A stretch of DNA of 21,154 bases from a virus, in the IMG/VR virus record IMGVR_UViG_3300000117_000129, positions 1-21,154 of that record; one strand, 5' to 3'. Shown one piece after another: positions 7,457 to 14,506 of the stretch (positions within the stretch are counted from its first letter, which is position 1; the number at the start of each line of letters is the position of its first letter). Below the pieces are notes generated by a model that was not told the DNA's origin, did not search any database, and saw only the letters and a program-made list of their open reading frames with translations. A program made the translations under genes and the position numbers.

Positions 7457-9006
7457 TGAAAACAAAAATAATTTTAGGTCCCCCTGGTACAGGTAAAACA
7501 GAATATCTTTTGAGAAGAATAGAAGAAGAGCTAGCTGATGGCACTGATCCTACACGTATAGGTTACTTTGCTTACACAGTAAAAGCTGCTAATGAAGCAC
7601 GGACCAGGGCTATGAGTCGTTTCCAACATTTAGATAAAAAAGATTTTATGTATTTTAGAACATTACATAGTTTGGCTTTTAGACAGCTAGGTGTTACTAA
7701 AAACGATGTTATGAAAGACGAACATTTTAGAGAGCTATCTAATTTATTAGGTATAAAACTTTCTAATACTAATCGTAAAATGGATACGTTTGGTTTTCAA
7801 ATGCAAGATGATGTCTTTGCTAAAGTTATAGATATGGCAAGAGTGCGTAACATAACTTTGAAACAGCAGTTTCAGGAAATAGGTCATCTTGAAGGAGGTT
7901 GGATGAAACTTAAATACATAGCAGATGGTATCAAAGAGTATAAAAAAACTCGCAATTTATATGACTTTACTGACATGATTATACAGTTTAATAAAAGCAA
8001 TAATGATGAAATTATTCCTGAGTTTGATGTTTTTATTATTGATGAGGCACAGGATTTATTGCCTATACAATGGACTATGGTTAAAAAAATTATGAATAAA
8101 GCTGCTAGAGTTTATGTAGCAGGAGATGATGATCAGTCTATATTTAAATGGGCAGGTGCTAATCCACAAGATTTAATAGGATTAAATGGAGAAAGATTTA
8201 TATTAGATAAGTCACATAGAGTTCCTTTAGAAGTTCACAAAATAGCTACAAAATTAATTAATAAAGTTAAGAATAGAATACCAAAAGTATGGGCACCTAA
8301 AACTTCTGAAAGTCGGGGATCTGTATTGACTCATGTTACACGTAACTCTGTCTATCAACAAATAGAAAAAGACAAGGGACAATGGCTCATAATGGCTAGA
8401 GATAATTATACTTTAGAACAAATAGCAGAGGAGATGAGAGTCAGAGGTTTTTACTATTCTATGTATGGTATACCTTCTGTTAGCACAAAAAGACTAACAG
8501 CTATCATGGCTTGGACTGATTTATCTAAAAATAAAAAAGCAATATCAGTAGATAGAATAAGAACAATGTATCATTATATGACTGTTAAAAAAGGTGTAGC
8601 TTATGGTCATAAAGGATTGTCTACGGCAGATCCTGAAAAATTATATACCTTCGAAGAGTTGAGTGTTTATCATGGTTTGATGGTGCCTTCTCATAGAATA
8701 TGGCATCATGCTCTTGATCGAATGCCTGCTCACGAAGTTACTTATATAGTTTCCTTGTTACGTAGAAAAGAAAAACTGAATCAAGAACCACGGATCAATT
8801 TATCAACTATACATGGTGCAAAAGGTGGTGAAGCAGATAATGTTATGTTGGTTACTGATCTTCCTAGAAAAGCGGATGAATCTTATTTTCAAAATCCAGA
8901 TGATGAAAGACGAGTATTTTATGTTGGTATGACACGAGCTAAAAAAGCCTTACATTTAGTTAGATCAGAAACTGACAGAGAGTTTCATGAGGCTTTTCAT
9001 GGGTGA
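7456..9006 (+). CDS. UvrD/Rep-like SF1 DNA helicase
   Basis: A 516-residue SF1 helicase. It has Walker A GPPGTGKT (residues 8-15), motif Ia near YFAYTVKAANEA, motif II VFIIDEAQD, motif III VAGDDDQSIFKWAGA, motif V TIHGAKGGEADNVML and motif VI RRVFYVGMTRAKKAL. All key residues are present. At about 516 residues it is shorter than cellular UvrD (about 720), which is normal for phage members of this family. The ATG overlaps the primase stop by one base, so the two are probably translated as a coupled pair. With no DnaB-type helicase in view, this enzyme is a reasonable candidate for the helicase acting with the PolA replisome. Confidence 0.95.
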   Translation: MKTKIILGPPGTGKTEYLLRRIEEELADGTDPTRIGYFAYTVKAANEARTRAMSRFQHLDKKDFMYFRTLHSLAFRQLGVTKNDVMKDEHFRELSNLLGIKLSNTNRKMDTFGFQMQDDVFAKVIDMARVRNITLKQQFQEIGHLEGGWMKLKYIADGIKEYKKTRNLYDFTDMIIQFNKSNNDEIIPEFDVFIIDEAQDLLPIQWTMVKKIMNKAARVYVAGDDDQSIFKWAGANPQDLIGLNGERFILDKSHRVPLEVHKIATKLINKVKNRIPKVWAPKTSESRGSVLTHVTRNSVYQQIEKDKGQWLIMARDNYTLEQIAEEMRVRGFYYSMYGIPSVSTKRLTAIMAWTDLSKNKKAISVDRIRTMYHYMTVKKGVAYGHKGLSTADPEKLYTFEELSVYHGLMVPSHRIWHHALDRMPAHEVTYIVSLLRRKEKLNQEPRINLSTIHGAKGGEADNVMLVTDLPRKADESYFQNPDDERRVFYVGMTRAKKALHLVRSETDREFHEAFHG

Positions 9007-9283
9007 AATTTCTAAAAGTAGAAAAGGTGTTATAGGTGAATTAACACTAGCTTCTCAATATATCAAAAAAGGTTATTGGGTTGCAATGTCTTTGTGTCCT
9101 CAAAGTCCTTTTGATTTAGTGGTTGTAGATGAAAATGGAAACTGTAAACTTATTGATGCCAAAACTACCTCACTTCGTAAAAGTGGTAGACAAAAAGGTG
9201 TGAGAATAAATAGAATGTTAAATAGTAAACAGAAAAAAATGAGAGTTAAGATAGAATATGTCGACACAAAGACCACTATTTGA
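8999..9283 (+). CDS. PD-(D/E)XK endonuclease, resolvase-like
   Basis: A 94-residue product starting at the ATG at 8999, which overlaps the helicase end by 8 bases; another ATG at 8987 is in frame. The nuclease core is visible: E14 (VIGELTLA), D39 (PFDLVVV), then IDAKTT with D53 and K55, in the spacing of small Holliday-junction-resolvase-like PD-(D/E)XK enzymes. A basic C-terminus (KSGRQKGVRINRMLNSKQKK) would bind DNA. The position between a helicase and the polymerase fits replication-intermediate cleavage. The last 26 bases overlap the polymerase gene. Confidence 0.85.
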   Translation: MGEISKSRKGVIGELTLASQYIKKGYWVAMSLCPQSPFDLVVVDENGNCKLIDAKTTSLRKSGRQKGVRINRMLNSKQKKMRVKIEYVDTKTTI

Positions 9284-11132
9284 ACCTCCTAAGGAGTGGA
9301 ACGCTCCTGAGTCTTTTCCTGATTTATCACAGGCAAAAGAAATAGCAATAGATTTAGAGACTTACGATCCTAGTATCAAGGACACCGGACCAGGTTGGGC
9401 TACAGGCAAAGGCCATGTAGCAGGCATAGCCATAGCGGTTGATGGATTCAAAGGTTATTATCCTATAAGACATGAAGGTGGCGGTAACTTCGATGAAGAT
9501 ATAGTTCGAGAAATATTTAAAAAAAGTTTTGAAAACGATGCAGATAAAATATTTCATAATGCAAGTTATGATGTAGGTTGGTTAAAGCGTTGGGGTATCA
9601 ATGTCAAAGGTAGAATTATTGATACTATGATAGCTGCAGCTTTGATTGACGAGAACAGAATGCCTGGTCAATACAATTTGAATGCAGTGGCTAGAGATTA
9701 TATACAAGAAAAGAAAGATGAGAGTTTATTATATGAAGCTGCACAGGCCTGGCAAATAGATGCCAAGGCTGAAATGTATAAACTACCTTATCAATATGTA
9801 GGTCCTTATGCAGAACAAGACGCAGCTATGACTCTAAGGCTATGGAAAGCTCTTAAAATTGAAATAAGTAGACAAGAATTAAACAGTGTCTTCAATTTAG
9901 AAACAGAACTTCTACCTGTGTTGGTAGACATGAAATGGAAAGGGGTTCGAATAGATCTAGACAAGGCTAATAATTTAAAGAAACAGATTCAAAAAGAAGA
10001 AAACACTATACTAAGATATTTAAAGAAAGAAGTTGGATTTGAAGTAGAGGTTTTTGCCCCTACATCAGTTGCAAAAGCGTTTGATAAAAAGGGTATACAG
10101 TATAACAAAACTCCAAGCGGTTTGCCAAGCTTTGATAAAAACTTTTTAGCAACACTTAATGATCCGTTTTCTAGTAAGATCGTAGAAGCTAGAGAGTTAT
10201 TCAAAGCTCGTTCTACTTTTATAGACTCCCTACTTAAACATGAAACTAATGGTCGTATCCATGGTGAGATCAATCAATTAAAATCTGACCAGGGTGGTAC
10301 GATTACAGGTCGTTTGAGTATGTCTAATCCTAACTTACAACAGATACCTGCTCGTAATGAAAAAATAGGTCCTATGATTAGATCTTTATTTATTCCAGAA
10401 GAAGGATCTAAGTGGGGTAGTTTTGATTATTCACAACAAGAACCAAGACTAGTTGTACATTTTGCAGCTTTAACTCATGGTGGACTTGATGGTGCAGATG
10501 ATTTTACAGATTCTTACAACAACGATCCTGACACAGACTTTCATTTGATAGCTGCTAACATCGCAGGTATAGAGAGAAAAGTTGCTAAGACCGTGAACCT
10601 CGGACTGTTCTATGGTATGGGTATGAAGAAACTTGGAAGTCAGTTAGGTATAGGAGAAGAAGATACAAAAGAATTATTTGAGAAATATCACAGTCGTGTT
10701 CCGTTTGTAAAACAATTAATGAATCTAGCTAGTAAGTCAGCAAATGATAATGGCCAGGTCAGAACAATATTAGGTCGTATATGTCATTTTGATTTATGGG
10801 AGCCTACAAAGTGGGGAGTTCATAAAGCTTTACAAAGAGATGATGCTATTAGAAAATATGGATCTAATCTCAAAAGAGCATTTATATACAAAGCATTAAA
10901 TAAACTTATCCAGGGTAGTGCAGCAGATCAAACTAAAAAAGCTATGATAGAAGTTTACAAAGCAGGTATCACGCCTCACATACAAGTGCATGATGAATTA
11001 AATTGTTCTTGTAAAGATGAAAAAGATATTAAGTTAATAAAAGATATTATGGAAAATTGTGTAGAACTAGAAGTACCTAGTAAAGTAGATCCAAAGATAG
11101 GAGGCTCATGGGGGACGATACAGAAGATCTAG
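9258..11132 (+). CDS. polA: Family A DNA polymerase with 3'-5' exonuclease
   Basis: A 624-residue phage PolA. The exonuclease domain is complete: Exo I IDLETY (D32, E34), Exo II HNASYDVGW and Exo III YAEQDAAMTL. The polymerase domain has motif A DYSQQEPR (D390; the cellular form is DYSQIELR), motif B RKVAKTVNLGLFYGMG and motif C VHDE (H578-D579-E580). In motif B the residue after the Asn, equivalent to E. coli Phe762, is Leu448. No 5'-3' exonuclease domain precedes it, as usual for phage forms. It overlaps the nuclease gene upstream by 26 bases and the zinc-ribbon gene downstream by 25, so it belongs to a tightly coupled operon. This is the replicative polymerase of the phage. Confidence 0.97.
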   Translation: MSTQRPLFEPPKEWNAPESFPDLSQAKEIAIDLETYDPSIKDTGPGWATGKGHVAGIAIAVDGFKGYYPIRHEGGGNFDEDIVREIFKKSFENDADKIFHNASYDVGWLKRWGINVKGRIIDTMIAAALIDENRMPGQYNLNAVARDYIQEKKDESLLYEAAQAWQIDAKAEMYKLPYQYVGPYAEQDAAMTLRLWKALKIEISRQELNSVFNLETELLPVLVDMKWKGVRIDLDKANNLKKQIQKEENTILRYLKKEVGFEVEVFAPTSVAKAFDKKGIQYNKTPSGLPSFDKNFLATLNDPFSSKIVEARELFKARSTFIDSLLKHETNGRIHGEINQLKSDQGGTITGRLSMSNPNLQQIPARNEKIGPMIRSLFIPEEGSKWGSFDYSQQEPRLVVHFAALTHGGLDGADDFTDSYNNDPDTDFHLIAANIAGIERKVAKTVNLGLFYGMGMKKLGSQLGIGEEDTKELFEKYHSRVPFVKQLMNLASKSANDNGQVRTILGRICHFDLWEPTKWGVHKALQRDDAIRKYGSNLKRAFIYKALNKLIQGSAADQTKKAMIEVYKAGITPHIQVHDELNCSCKDEKDIKLIKDIMENCVELEVPSKVDPKIGGSWGTIQKI

Positions 11133-11287
11133 TTTTTGAATGTGATGTTTGTAAAGAAGAGATAGCTCCTGTAAAAATTAGTAAAAGTGAAAATCTTTAT
11201 AAATGCCCTAGTTGTAATGCTATTCTCTACATTGAAAAGACAGTTGAATTTGAACCTGACATGGATCTAGATAGGACATTACATTGA
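11108..11287 (+). CDS. Small zinc-ribbon protein
   Basis: A 59-residue product whose start lies inside the polymerase 3' end, with AGGAGG at 11099-11104 only 3 bases before the ATG. Two CxxC knuckles (ECDVC and KCPSC) with 20 residues between form a typical zinc ribbon; the rest is acidic (FEPDMDLD). Zinc ribbons of this kind often mediate protein or nucleic-acid contacts in transcription or replication. Function is unknown. Its stop overlaps the -35 box of the promoter at 11284-11312, so it ends the replication transcription unit as the next one begins. Confidence 0.75.
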   Translation: MGDDTEDLVFECDVCKEEIAPVKISKSENLYKCPSCNAILYIEKTVEFEPDMDLDRTLH

Positions 11288-11312
11288 CTTATCCCATAAA
11301 ATACAGTATAAA
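11284..11312 (+). promoter_or_regulatory. Sigma70 promoter for the small-gene train
   Basis: TTGACT (11284-11289), exactly 17 bases, TATAAA (11307-11312), followed by ATGGG. Only one mismatch to consensus lies in each box. It sits at the end of the replication genes and points into the run of small genes from 11325 on. Confidence 0.75.
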
Positions 11313-11324
11313 ATGGGTTGATGT

Positions 11325-11411
11325 ATGAATATATTGTTATACCTAGCTTTAGCTATACTATTTTGGAAACCGATATTGTTTGTCATCATAGTAATAACAA
11401 TATTATTTTAG
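11325..11411 (+). CDS. 28-residue hydrophobic membrane peptide
   Basis: This would be the first gene after the promoter, with the start only about 6 bases after the expected transcription start and no Shine-Dalgarno. The product is MNILLYLALAIL...FVIIVITILF: two hydrophobic stretches separated by FWKP, with almost no soluble part. Its stop overlaps the AGGAG of the next gene (11409-11414). The hydrophobic pattern over the whole length argues for a real membrane peptide, but at this size chance remains possible. Confidence 0.4.
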   Translation: MNILLYLALAILFWKPILFVIIVITILF

Positions 11412-11420
11412 GAGTTAAGA

Positions 11421-11570
11421 ATGACAGATGTAACTAAATACAAATCAGTAGCAGTTAAGCTGCCGATTTGGCAAAAGTTAAAAAAACTTGGTGCCGATGA
11501 TTTTAGATCAGTAGGTAAAGTTATTGAGTTTTTATGTAACAAGGAATTTGACAATAGAAAAACAAAATGA
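11421..11570 (+). CDS. Small ribbon-helix-helix-like protein
   Basis: A 49-residue product with AGGAG 7 bases upstream. The sequence KYKSVAVKLPIWQKLKKLG then FRSVGKVIEFLCNKEF has the pattern of an Arc/CopG-type fold: a short basic strand with alternating residues, helix, turn and helix. Such proteins bind operators as dimers, so it may be a phage regulator. The next gene overlaps by 4 bases (ATGA). The fold call is from pattern, not from a search. Confidence 0.6.
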   Translation: MTDVTKYKSVAVKLPIWQKLKKLGADDFRSVGKVIEFLCNKEFDNRKTK

Positions 11571-12091
11571 GTTTTTGTCCACAGTGCATGTGCCCCGAAC
11601 ATCCGAACATGTCGTGCATATGGTGTGGATGCTTACACATAGAAGAAATAAAGGAGAAAAAAGAAATGACAAAAGACGAAGCAATTAAAGTTTTATTAAA
11701 ATATGTGACAACCGATCATGCAGACCATACTCTACAAGAGGCTGTAGACGTCTTAAAAGAAGAAAAAAAAGTCATAGATATCAACGATATTAGTAAAAAT
11801 GATGAAAAAAAAGAATTTGAAGTAGCTGTCAGTCAAAGACAGATTATTACATATAAAGTTTTGCATGACTCAGCAGAAGCAGCCGTTGCTGATGTGCAAA
11901 AGAAAGTCAAGGATAGGAACTGGATTGATATTTTGCAATTTCCTCCTGGATCTCCTTATTACAAACCGATTCCGTTTCTTGACTACCCCATTGAGAAAGT
12001 CTCTGTCAAAGAAGACATTCTCAGATCCAATCCTTTTGGAGTAGAATCTGTTGGATTTACTGCAGAAGGTAACCAGAAGTCTGACACCTAG
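11567..12091 (+). CDS. Cys-rich N-terminus plus helical domain, unknown
   Basis: A 174-residue product coupled by an ATGA overlap. Residues 4-22 form a dense Cys cluster (CPQCMCPEHP, CIWCGC), plausibly zinc-binding. An acidic/basic helical region follows (DEAIKVLLKYVTTDHADHT ... LKEEKKVID). The C-terminal half has ITYKVLHDSAEAAVADVQKKV, then a Pro-rich PPGSPYYKPIPFLDYP. An internal ATG at 11666 (M34) is preceded by AAGGAG at a 9-base distance, so a second product lacking the Cys cluster may be made. I recognise no family. Confidence 0.8.
   Translation: MSFCPQCMCPEHPNMSCIWCGCLHIEEIKEKKEMTKDEAIKVLLKYVTTDHADHTLQEAVDVLKEEKKVIDINDISKNDEKKEFEVAVSQRQIITYKVLHDSAEAAVADVQKKVKDRNWIDILQFPPGSPYYKPIPFLDYPIEKVSVKEDILRSNPFGVESVGFTAEGNQKSDT
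11651..11668 (+). promoter_or_regulatory. Internal ribosome binding site and start codon
   Basis: AAGGAG (11651-11656), 9 bases, ATG (11666-11668), in frame with the surrounding gene. By spacing and sequence it is a better initiation site than the ATG at 11567, and would give a 141-residue product. Confidence 0.5.
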
Positions 12092-12175
12092 ATGATTTAT
12101 CCTTACCCCTCAAAAGATAGGAAGTGGTGTGACAGCCTGGAGAGACAGGCACAAGTTTCAGAGAGGTTATTATGA
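12092..12175 (+). CDS. 27-residue peptide, uncertain
   Basis: It begins immediately after the previous stop and its TGA overlaps the next start (ATGA at 12172-12175). The sequence MIYPYPSKDRKWCDSLERQ is hydrophilic with one Cys. The exact fit between two genes is the only argument for it; there is no SD. It may merely be the leader of the oxygenase gene. Confidence 0.3.
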   Translation: MIYPYPSKDRKWCDSLERQAQVSERLL

Positions 12176-12831
12176 AAGAACATCAAGTATCATATGACAT
12201 CTTCACTCCGTTTGGACCAAGAGTTCTCAAAAGTTCTATTCCTCAAACAGTCGTAGATGCCATTAATTTAAGAGCAGACGAAATACTTAATGATGATAAA
12301 AAATCAGAACAATTAGATTACAGTGCTAACCTAGCAGGTAACGTCAAAAAAGAAGTGGCCTTGTCGTTAGGTGAAATAGCAGGACTAGAGAAACTTATTA
12401 ATAGATTAGCTACAGAGTATATTATGAAGTTAGTTCCTAATCAGTTTAATGCTGAGAACACAGTCATGAGCTATAGTTCATGGGTTGTGAGTCAATACGC
12501 AGGAGATTTTAATCCTCTCCATATTCATGATGCGCAGCTATCAGGTGTATTCTTTTTAAAAATACCTTCTGGCTACGAAGAAGAATATAGAAGAGAAGAT
12601 CATTACCCTAGTGTGGGTTGTCTCGAGTTCTTGGGTAGTGTTGCGAATACATTTGCGAAACACTCCTGGCTTGTGAAACCACAGATAGGTGATCTCTATT
12701 TATTTCCTAGTTGGTTGACGCACCAGGTCTATCCGTTTCGTAGTGAAGGGGAAAGAAGATCTATGTCGTTTAATATACACCTACGATCCAAGGTTCCCGG
12801 AACAGACGTTGGTAAAGGTATAGATAAGTAG
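12172..12831 (+). CDS. 2-oxoglutarate/Fe(II)-dependent oxygenase
   Basis: A 219-residue double-stranded beta-helix oxygenase of the type found widely in marine phages. The metal site is seen in NPLHIHDAQLSGVFFLKIP (H117/H119 region) and WLTHQVYPF (distal H184). The 2OG-binding Arg is in GERRSMSFNIH (R195/R196). AGAGAGG lies just before the ATG. Known members hydroxylate proteins or nucleic-acid bases; the substrate here cannot be told from sequence. It sits among small genes and is followed by a GTG start overlapping its own stop. Confidence 0.88.
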   Translation: MKEHQVSYDIFTPFGPRVLKSSIPQTVVDAINLRADEILNDDKKSEQLDYSANLAGNVKKEVALSLGEIAGLEKLINRLATEYIMKLVPNQFNAENTVMSYSSWVVSQYAGDFNPLHIHDAQLSGVFFLKIPSGYEEEYRREDHYPSVGCLEFLGSVANTFAKHSWLVKPQIGDLYLFPSWLTHQVYPFRSEGERRSMSFNIHLRSKVPGTDVGKGIDK

Positions 12832-12935
12832 TGGCACACACAGGAAGAGCAGGATTTCATAAAGGCAGGCGTAAGCTTGGTTCTAAGAAAAGAAAGAGAC
12901 GCTCTTCTCGATATAAGAATAGGAGACGCAAGTGA
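12831..12935 (+). CDS. 34-residue polybasic peptide
   Basis: The GTG start overlaps the oxygenase stop (TAGTG), and its own stop overlaps the next GTG (GTGA). It has 18 Lys or Arg residues in 34: GFHKGRRKLGSKKRKRR then YKNRRRK. The composition is like that of a nucleic-acid-binding tail. No SD is needed if the genes are translationally coupled. The overlaps at both ends support it. Confidence 0.5.
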   Translation: MAHTGRAGFHKGRRKLGSKKRKRRSSRYKNRRRK

Positions 12936-13066
12936 CTATATTAGTATATGCTTTGTTTGGAGTTGTAATTCTGCAGCTGAGTTTCGTAATCTTTTTGTTA
13001 TGGGTTATCGGAACACGGCAATATGAAATTAACAAAGAGAAGTTTAAAGATAGGTTTAGAAAATGA
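12932..13066 (+). CDS. 44-residue single-span membrane protein
   Basis: GTG start inside the previous stop (GTGA). One strongly hydrophobic span (ILVYALFGVVILQLSFVIFL, about residues 3-27) is followed by a charged tail, GTRQYEINKEKFKDRFRK. The positive tail predicts that the C-terminus lies in the cytoplasm. It ends in an ATGA overlap with the next gene. It could be holin-like or a small membrane anchor; function is unknown. Confidence 0.55.
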   Translation: MTILVYALFGVVILQLSFVIFLLWVIGTRQYEINKEKFKDRFRK

Positions 13067-13245
13067 CAAAAGATAACATAGAAGATAGGATTAAATCTTT
13101 AGCAGAAGAAAATGCTACTTTACGAGAGCAGTTACGAGATCAAAGAGAGTTAAATGAGTTTCATCGCAGGATCAATGGTGAACTCAATGAAGAACTAGAA
13201 GCTGAGAAAGAAAAACGTAAATGTCTTTGTGATGATGACAAATGA
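13063..13245 (+). CDS. 60-residue coiled-coil protein
   Basis: It is coupled at both ends by ATGA overlaps (13063-13066 and 13242-13245). It is almost entirely a charged heptad coiled coil (IKSLAEENATLREQLRD, INGELNEELEAEKEKRK) ending in CLCDDDK with two Cys. The preceding gene has a membrane span and a cytoplasmic tail, so the two might associate, but nothing proves it. Confidence 0.65.
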   Translation: MTKDNIEDRIKSLAEENATLREQLRDQRELNEFHRRINGELNEELEAEKEKRKCLCDDDK

Positions 13246-13421
13246 GAATAGTTTATCAAGGGGGTAAGCTTTACGTTAGTCATACCAAAGACGAAATAAA
13301 AGATATCCAGGATAATATTGGTCGTCCTTGTGAGATAGATCTGGGTAATATAAAAGTCTTACATGAGGACATATCTAAAATTGTCAAAGAATACATATCT
13401 GATATATCAAAAGAACAATAG
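13242..13421 (+). CDS. 59-residue conserved-style small protein
   Basis: It starts in the ATGA overlap. The product begins MRIVYQGGKLYVSHTKDEIK and continues DNIGRPCEIDLGNIKVLHEDI, an alpha/beta-looking domain with a single Cys and a helical end. No family is recognised. It is the last gene of the four-member coupled train that starts at 12831. Confidence 0.6.
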   Translation: MRIVYQGGKLYVSHTKDEIKDIQDNIGRPCEIDLGNIKVLHEDISKIVKEYISDISKEQ

Positions 13422-13452
13422 TCATTGACTTGTTCGTGCCTATATTATGGGC

Positions 13453-13611
13453 ATGTTAAAATTATTAAAGAATATATTTAAAACCCCTCAATTACATATG
13501 GACGATGGTGTTAAGCAGTTTTGTATGACTGAGTACGGCAGAGATTGGCAGTACGCTTATACTTGTTATAAGGTAGACGGTAGATTTCCGAGAGTATTTA
13601 GAAGTAAGTAG
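13453..13611 (+). CDS. 52-residue small protein near a possible leaderless start
   Basis: The product runs from MLKLLKNIFKTP to GRFPRVFRSK, with aromatic and Cys residues in the middle (FCMTEYGRDWQYAYTCYK). There is no SD. Instead TATATTATGGG (13441-13451) lies directly before the ATG, and TTGACT is at 13425-13430, although the 10-base spacing is far from ideal. The 3' end overlaps the convergent gene at 13598 by 14 bases. Unknown function. Confidence 0.5.
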   Translation: MLKLLKNIFKTPQLHMDDGVKQFCMTEYGRDWQYAYTCYKVDGRFPRVFRSK

Positions 13612-13822
13612 AAACTTTATCTTCAGGGATAGGATAAGCTGCAACACAATTCATAGTTGTCATGTGTGTCGGATCTTTTGATTTCATAAACTTGTCAAAG
13701 TTATTTGCAGCTAAGATACAAGACTCTTCTGTATCATAGTACGAGGTTCCCGCAACACGGACACAATCTTCAATAGGCTGAGTGATGCAAAAGACACCTA
13801 CTAAAAAGAATTTAAGTGTCAT
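13598..13822 (-). CDS. Small exported Cys-containing protein
   Basis: A 74-residue product whose start overlaps the stop of the metallopeptidase gene (TAATG). The N-terminus MTLKFFLVGVFCITQ is a short signal-peptide-like segment. Mature Cys residues at 20, 35 and 59 could form disulfides in the periplasm. No family is recognised. It is the last gene of the minus-strand operon. Confidence 0.65.
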   Translation of the reverse strand: MTLKFFLVGVFCITQPIEDCVRVAGTSYYDTEESCILAANNFDKFMKSKDPTHMTTMNCVAAYPIPEDKVSTYF

Positions 13823-14172
13823 TAGTTAAGTTTCTTGGTCATGAGATGTATGAGATAGTCTTTGAGATTACTTCTCGTTAGTAATTCTGTCGTAAAATTA
13901 GCGTAAGCGTTCACGATATTTTCTTCTTCTGTTATCTTTTCTAGTTCATATTGATAGTAGCACAAGTGAAACAGCTCGTGGACCAGGACGTTTAATGTTG
14001 ATTCGTTTTCCATGGCCATGATATTCTCATCTAAGACAATAGTCATGGGTGGTTTTGAATGAAAAGAGCCTTGTTGTTCACTCACCTCGTATGCTAGTTC
14101 GTGGCTCACGAGCTTTAAATGGACTTTAAAAGGCCCCATTTCAACGTATTCAGGTAATTTAGGTATCTTCAC
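13822..14172 (-). CDS. Small zinc metallopeptidase-like protein (HELFH)
   Basis: A 116-residue product with a GTG start that overlaps the previous stop (GTGA). The zinc motif is HELFH (residues 65-69, in LNVLVHELFHLCYY), and an Asn/Glu-rich helix follows (EEENIVNAYANFTTELL), where E84 or a neighbour could be the third ligand. The N-terminal half is beta-rich (FKVHLKLVSHELAYEV, MTIVLDENI). The arrangement resembles ImmA/IrrE- or SprT-like minimal metallopeptidases carried by phages. Its target is unknown. It follows three basic-protein genes on the same strand. Confidence 0.8.
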   Translation of the reverse strand: MKIPKLPEYVEMGPFKVHLKLVSHELAYEVSEQQGSFHSKPPMTIVLDENIMAMENESTLNVLVHELFHLCYYQYELEKITEEENIVNAYANFTTELLTRSNLKDYLIHLMTKKLN

Positions 14173-14291
14173 TTAGTTTTTGGCTTTATACCACGTTTTT
14201 TCATAGCAATGGCTGTTGCTGCTTGTTTTTTAAGTTTCTTGCTTCTATTACCTTTTAATTGTTTAGGCATTTGTAGTCTAGAGATAGGCAT
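14169..14291 (-). CDS. 40-residue polybasic protein
   Basis: It lies between two genes, starting 2 bases after the 70-residue gene ends and ending in an overlap with the metallopeptidase GTG. The product is Lys/Arg-rich: MPISRLQMPKQLKGNRSKK then AMKKRGIKPKTK. Composition and position match the neighbouring basic proteins, so it belongs to the same set. Confidence 0.6.
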   Translation of the reverse strand: MPISRLQMPKQLKGNRSKKLKKQAATAIAMKKRGIKPKTK

Positions 14292-14293
14292 TT

Positions 14294-14506
14294 TTACATA
14301 CCTCTAGGCACTGCCTTTTTATTTAAAAGTTTTTTAGGCATTTTTTTCCTTTTAGGTTTTTTAAGTCTATTAGGTAATTGCGGTTCTCCTATGGTACTTT
14401 TTCCTATCCTAGCTTTAAGATCACCAGGTGACATACCGAGCTTAGGTCCTTTTATAACTTTGACTTTAATTTTAGTTTTTGTTGATTTTTTTGTTTTAGG
14501 TGACAT
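14294..14506 (-). CDS. Polybasic protein with MSPK/MSPG motifs (paralogue 2)
   Basis: A 70-residue, extremely basic product. It begins MSPKTKKSTKTKIKVKVIKG, then GMSPGDLKARIGKS, then a Lys/Arg/Pro tail (LKKPKRKKMPKK). MSPKT(R/K)K and MSPG(D/E)xKAR(I/T)G recur in the next gene upstream, so the two are probably duplicates. The start overlaps the previous stop (TAATG). It is likely intrinsically disordered and nucleic-acid-binding; an internal virion or packaging role is a guess. Confidence 0.7.
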   Translation of the reverse strand: MSPKTKKSTKTKIKVKVIKGPKLGMSPGDLKARIGKSTIGEPQLPNRLKKPKRKKMPKKLLNKKAVPRGM

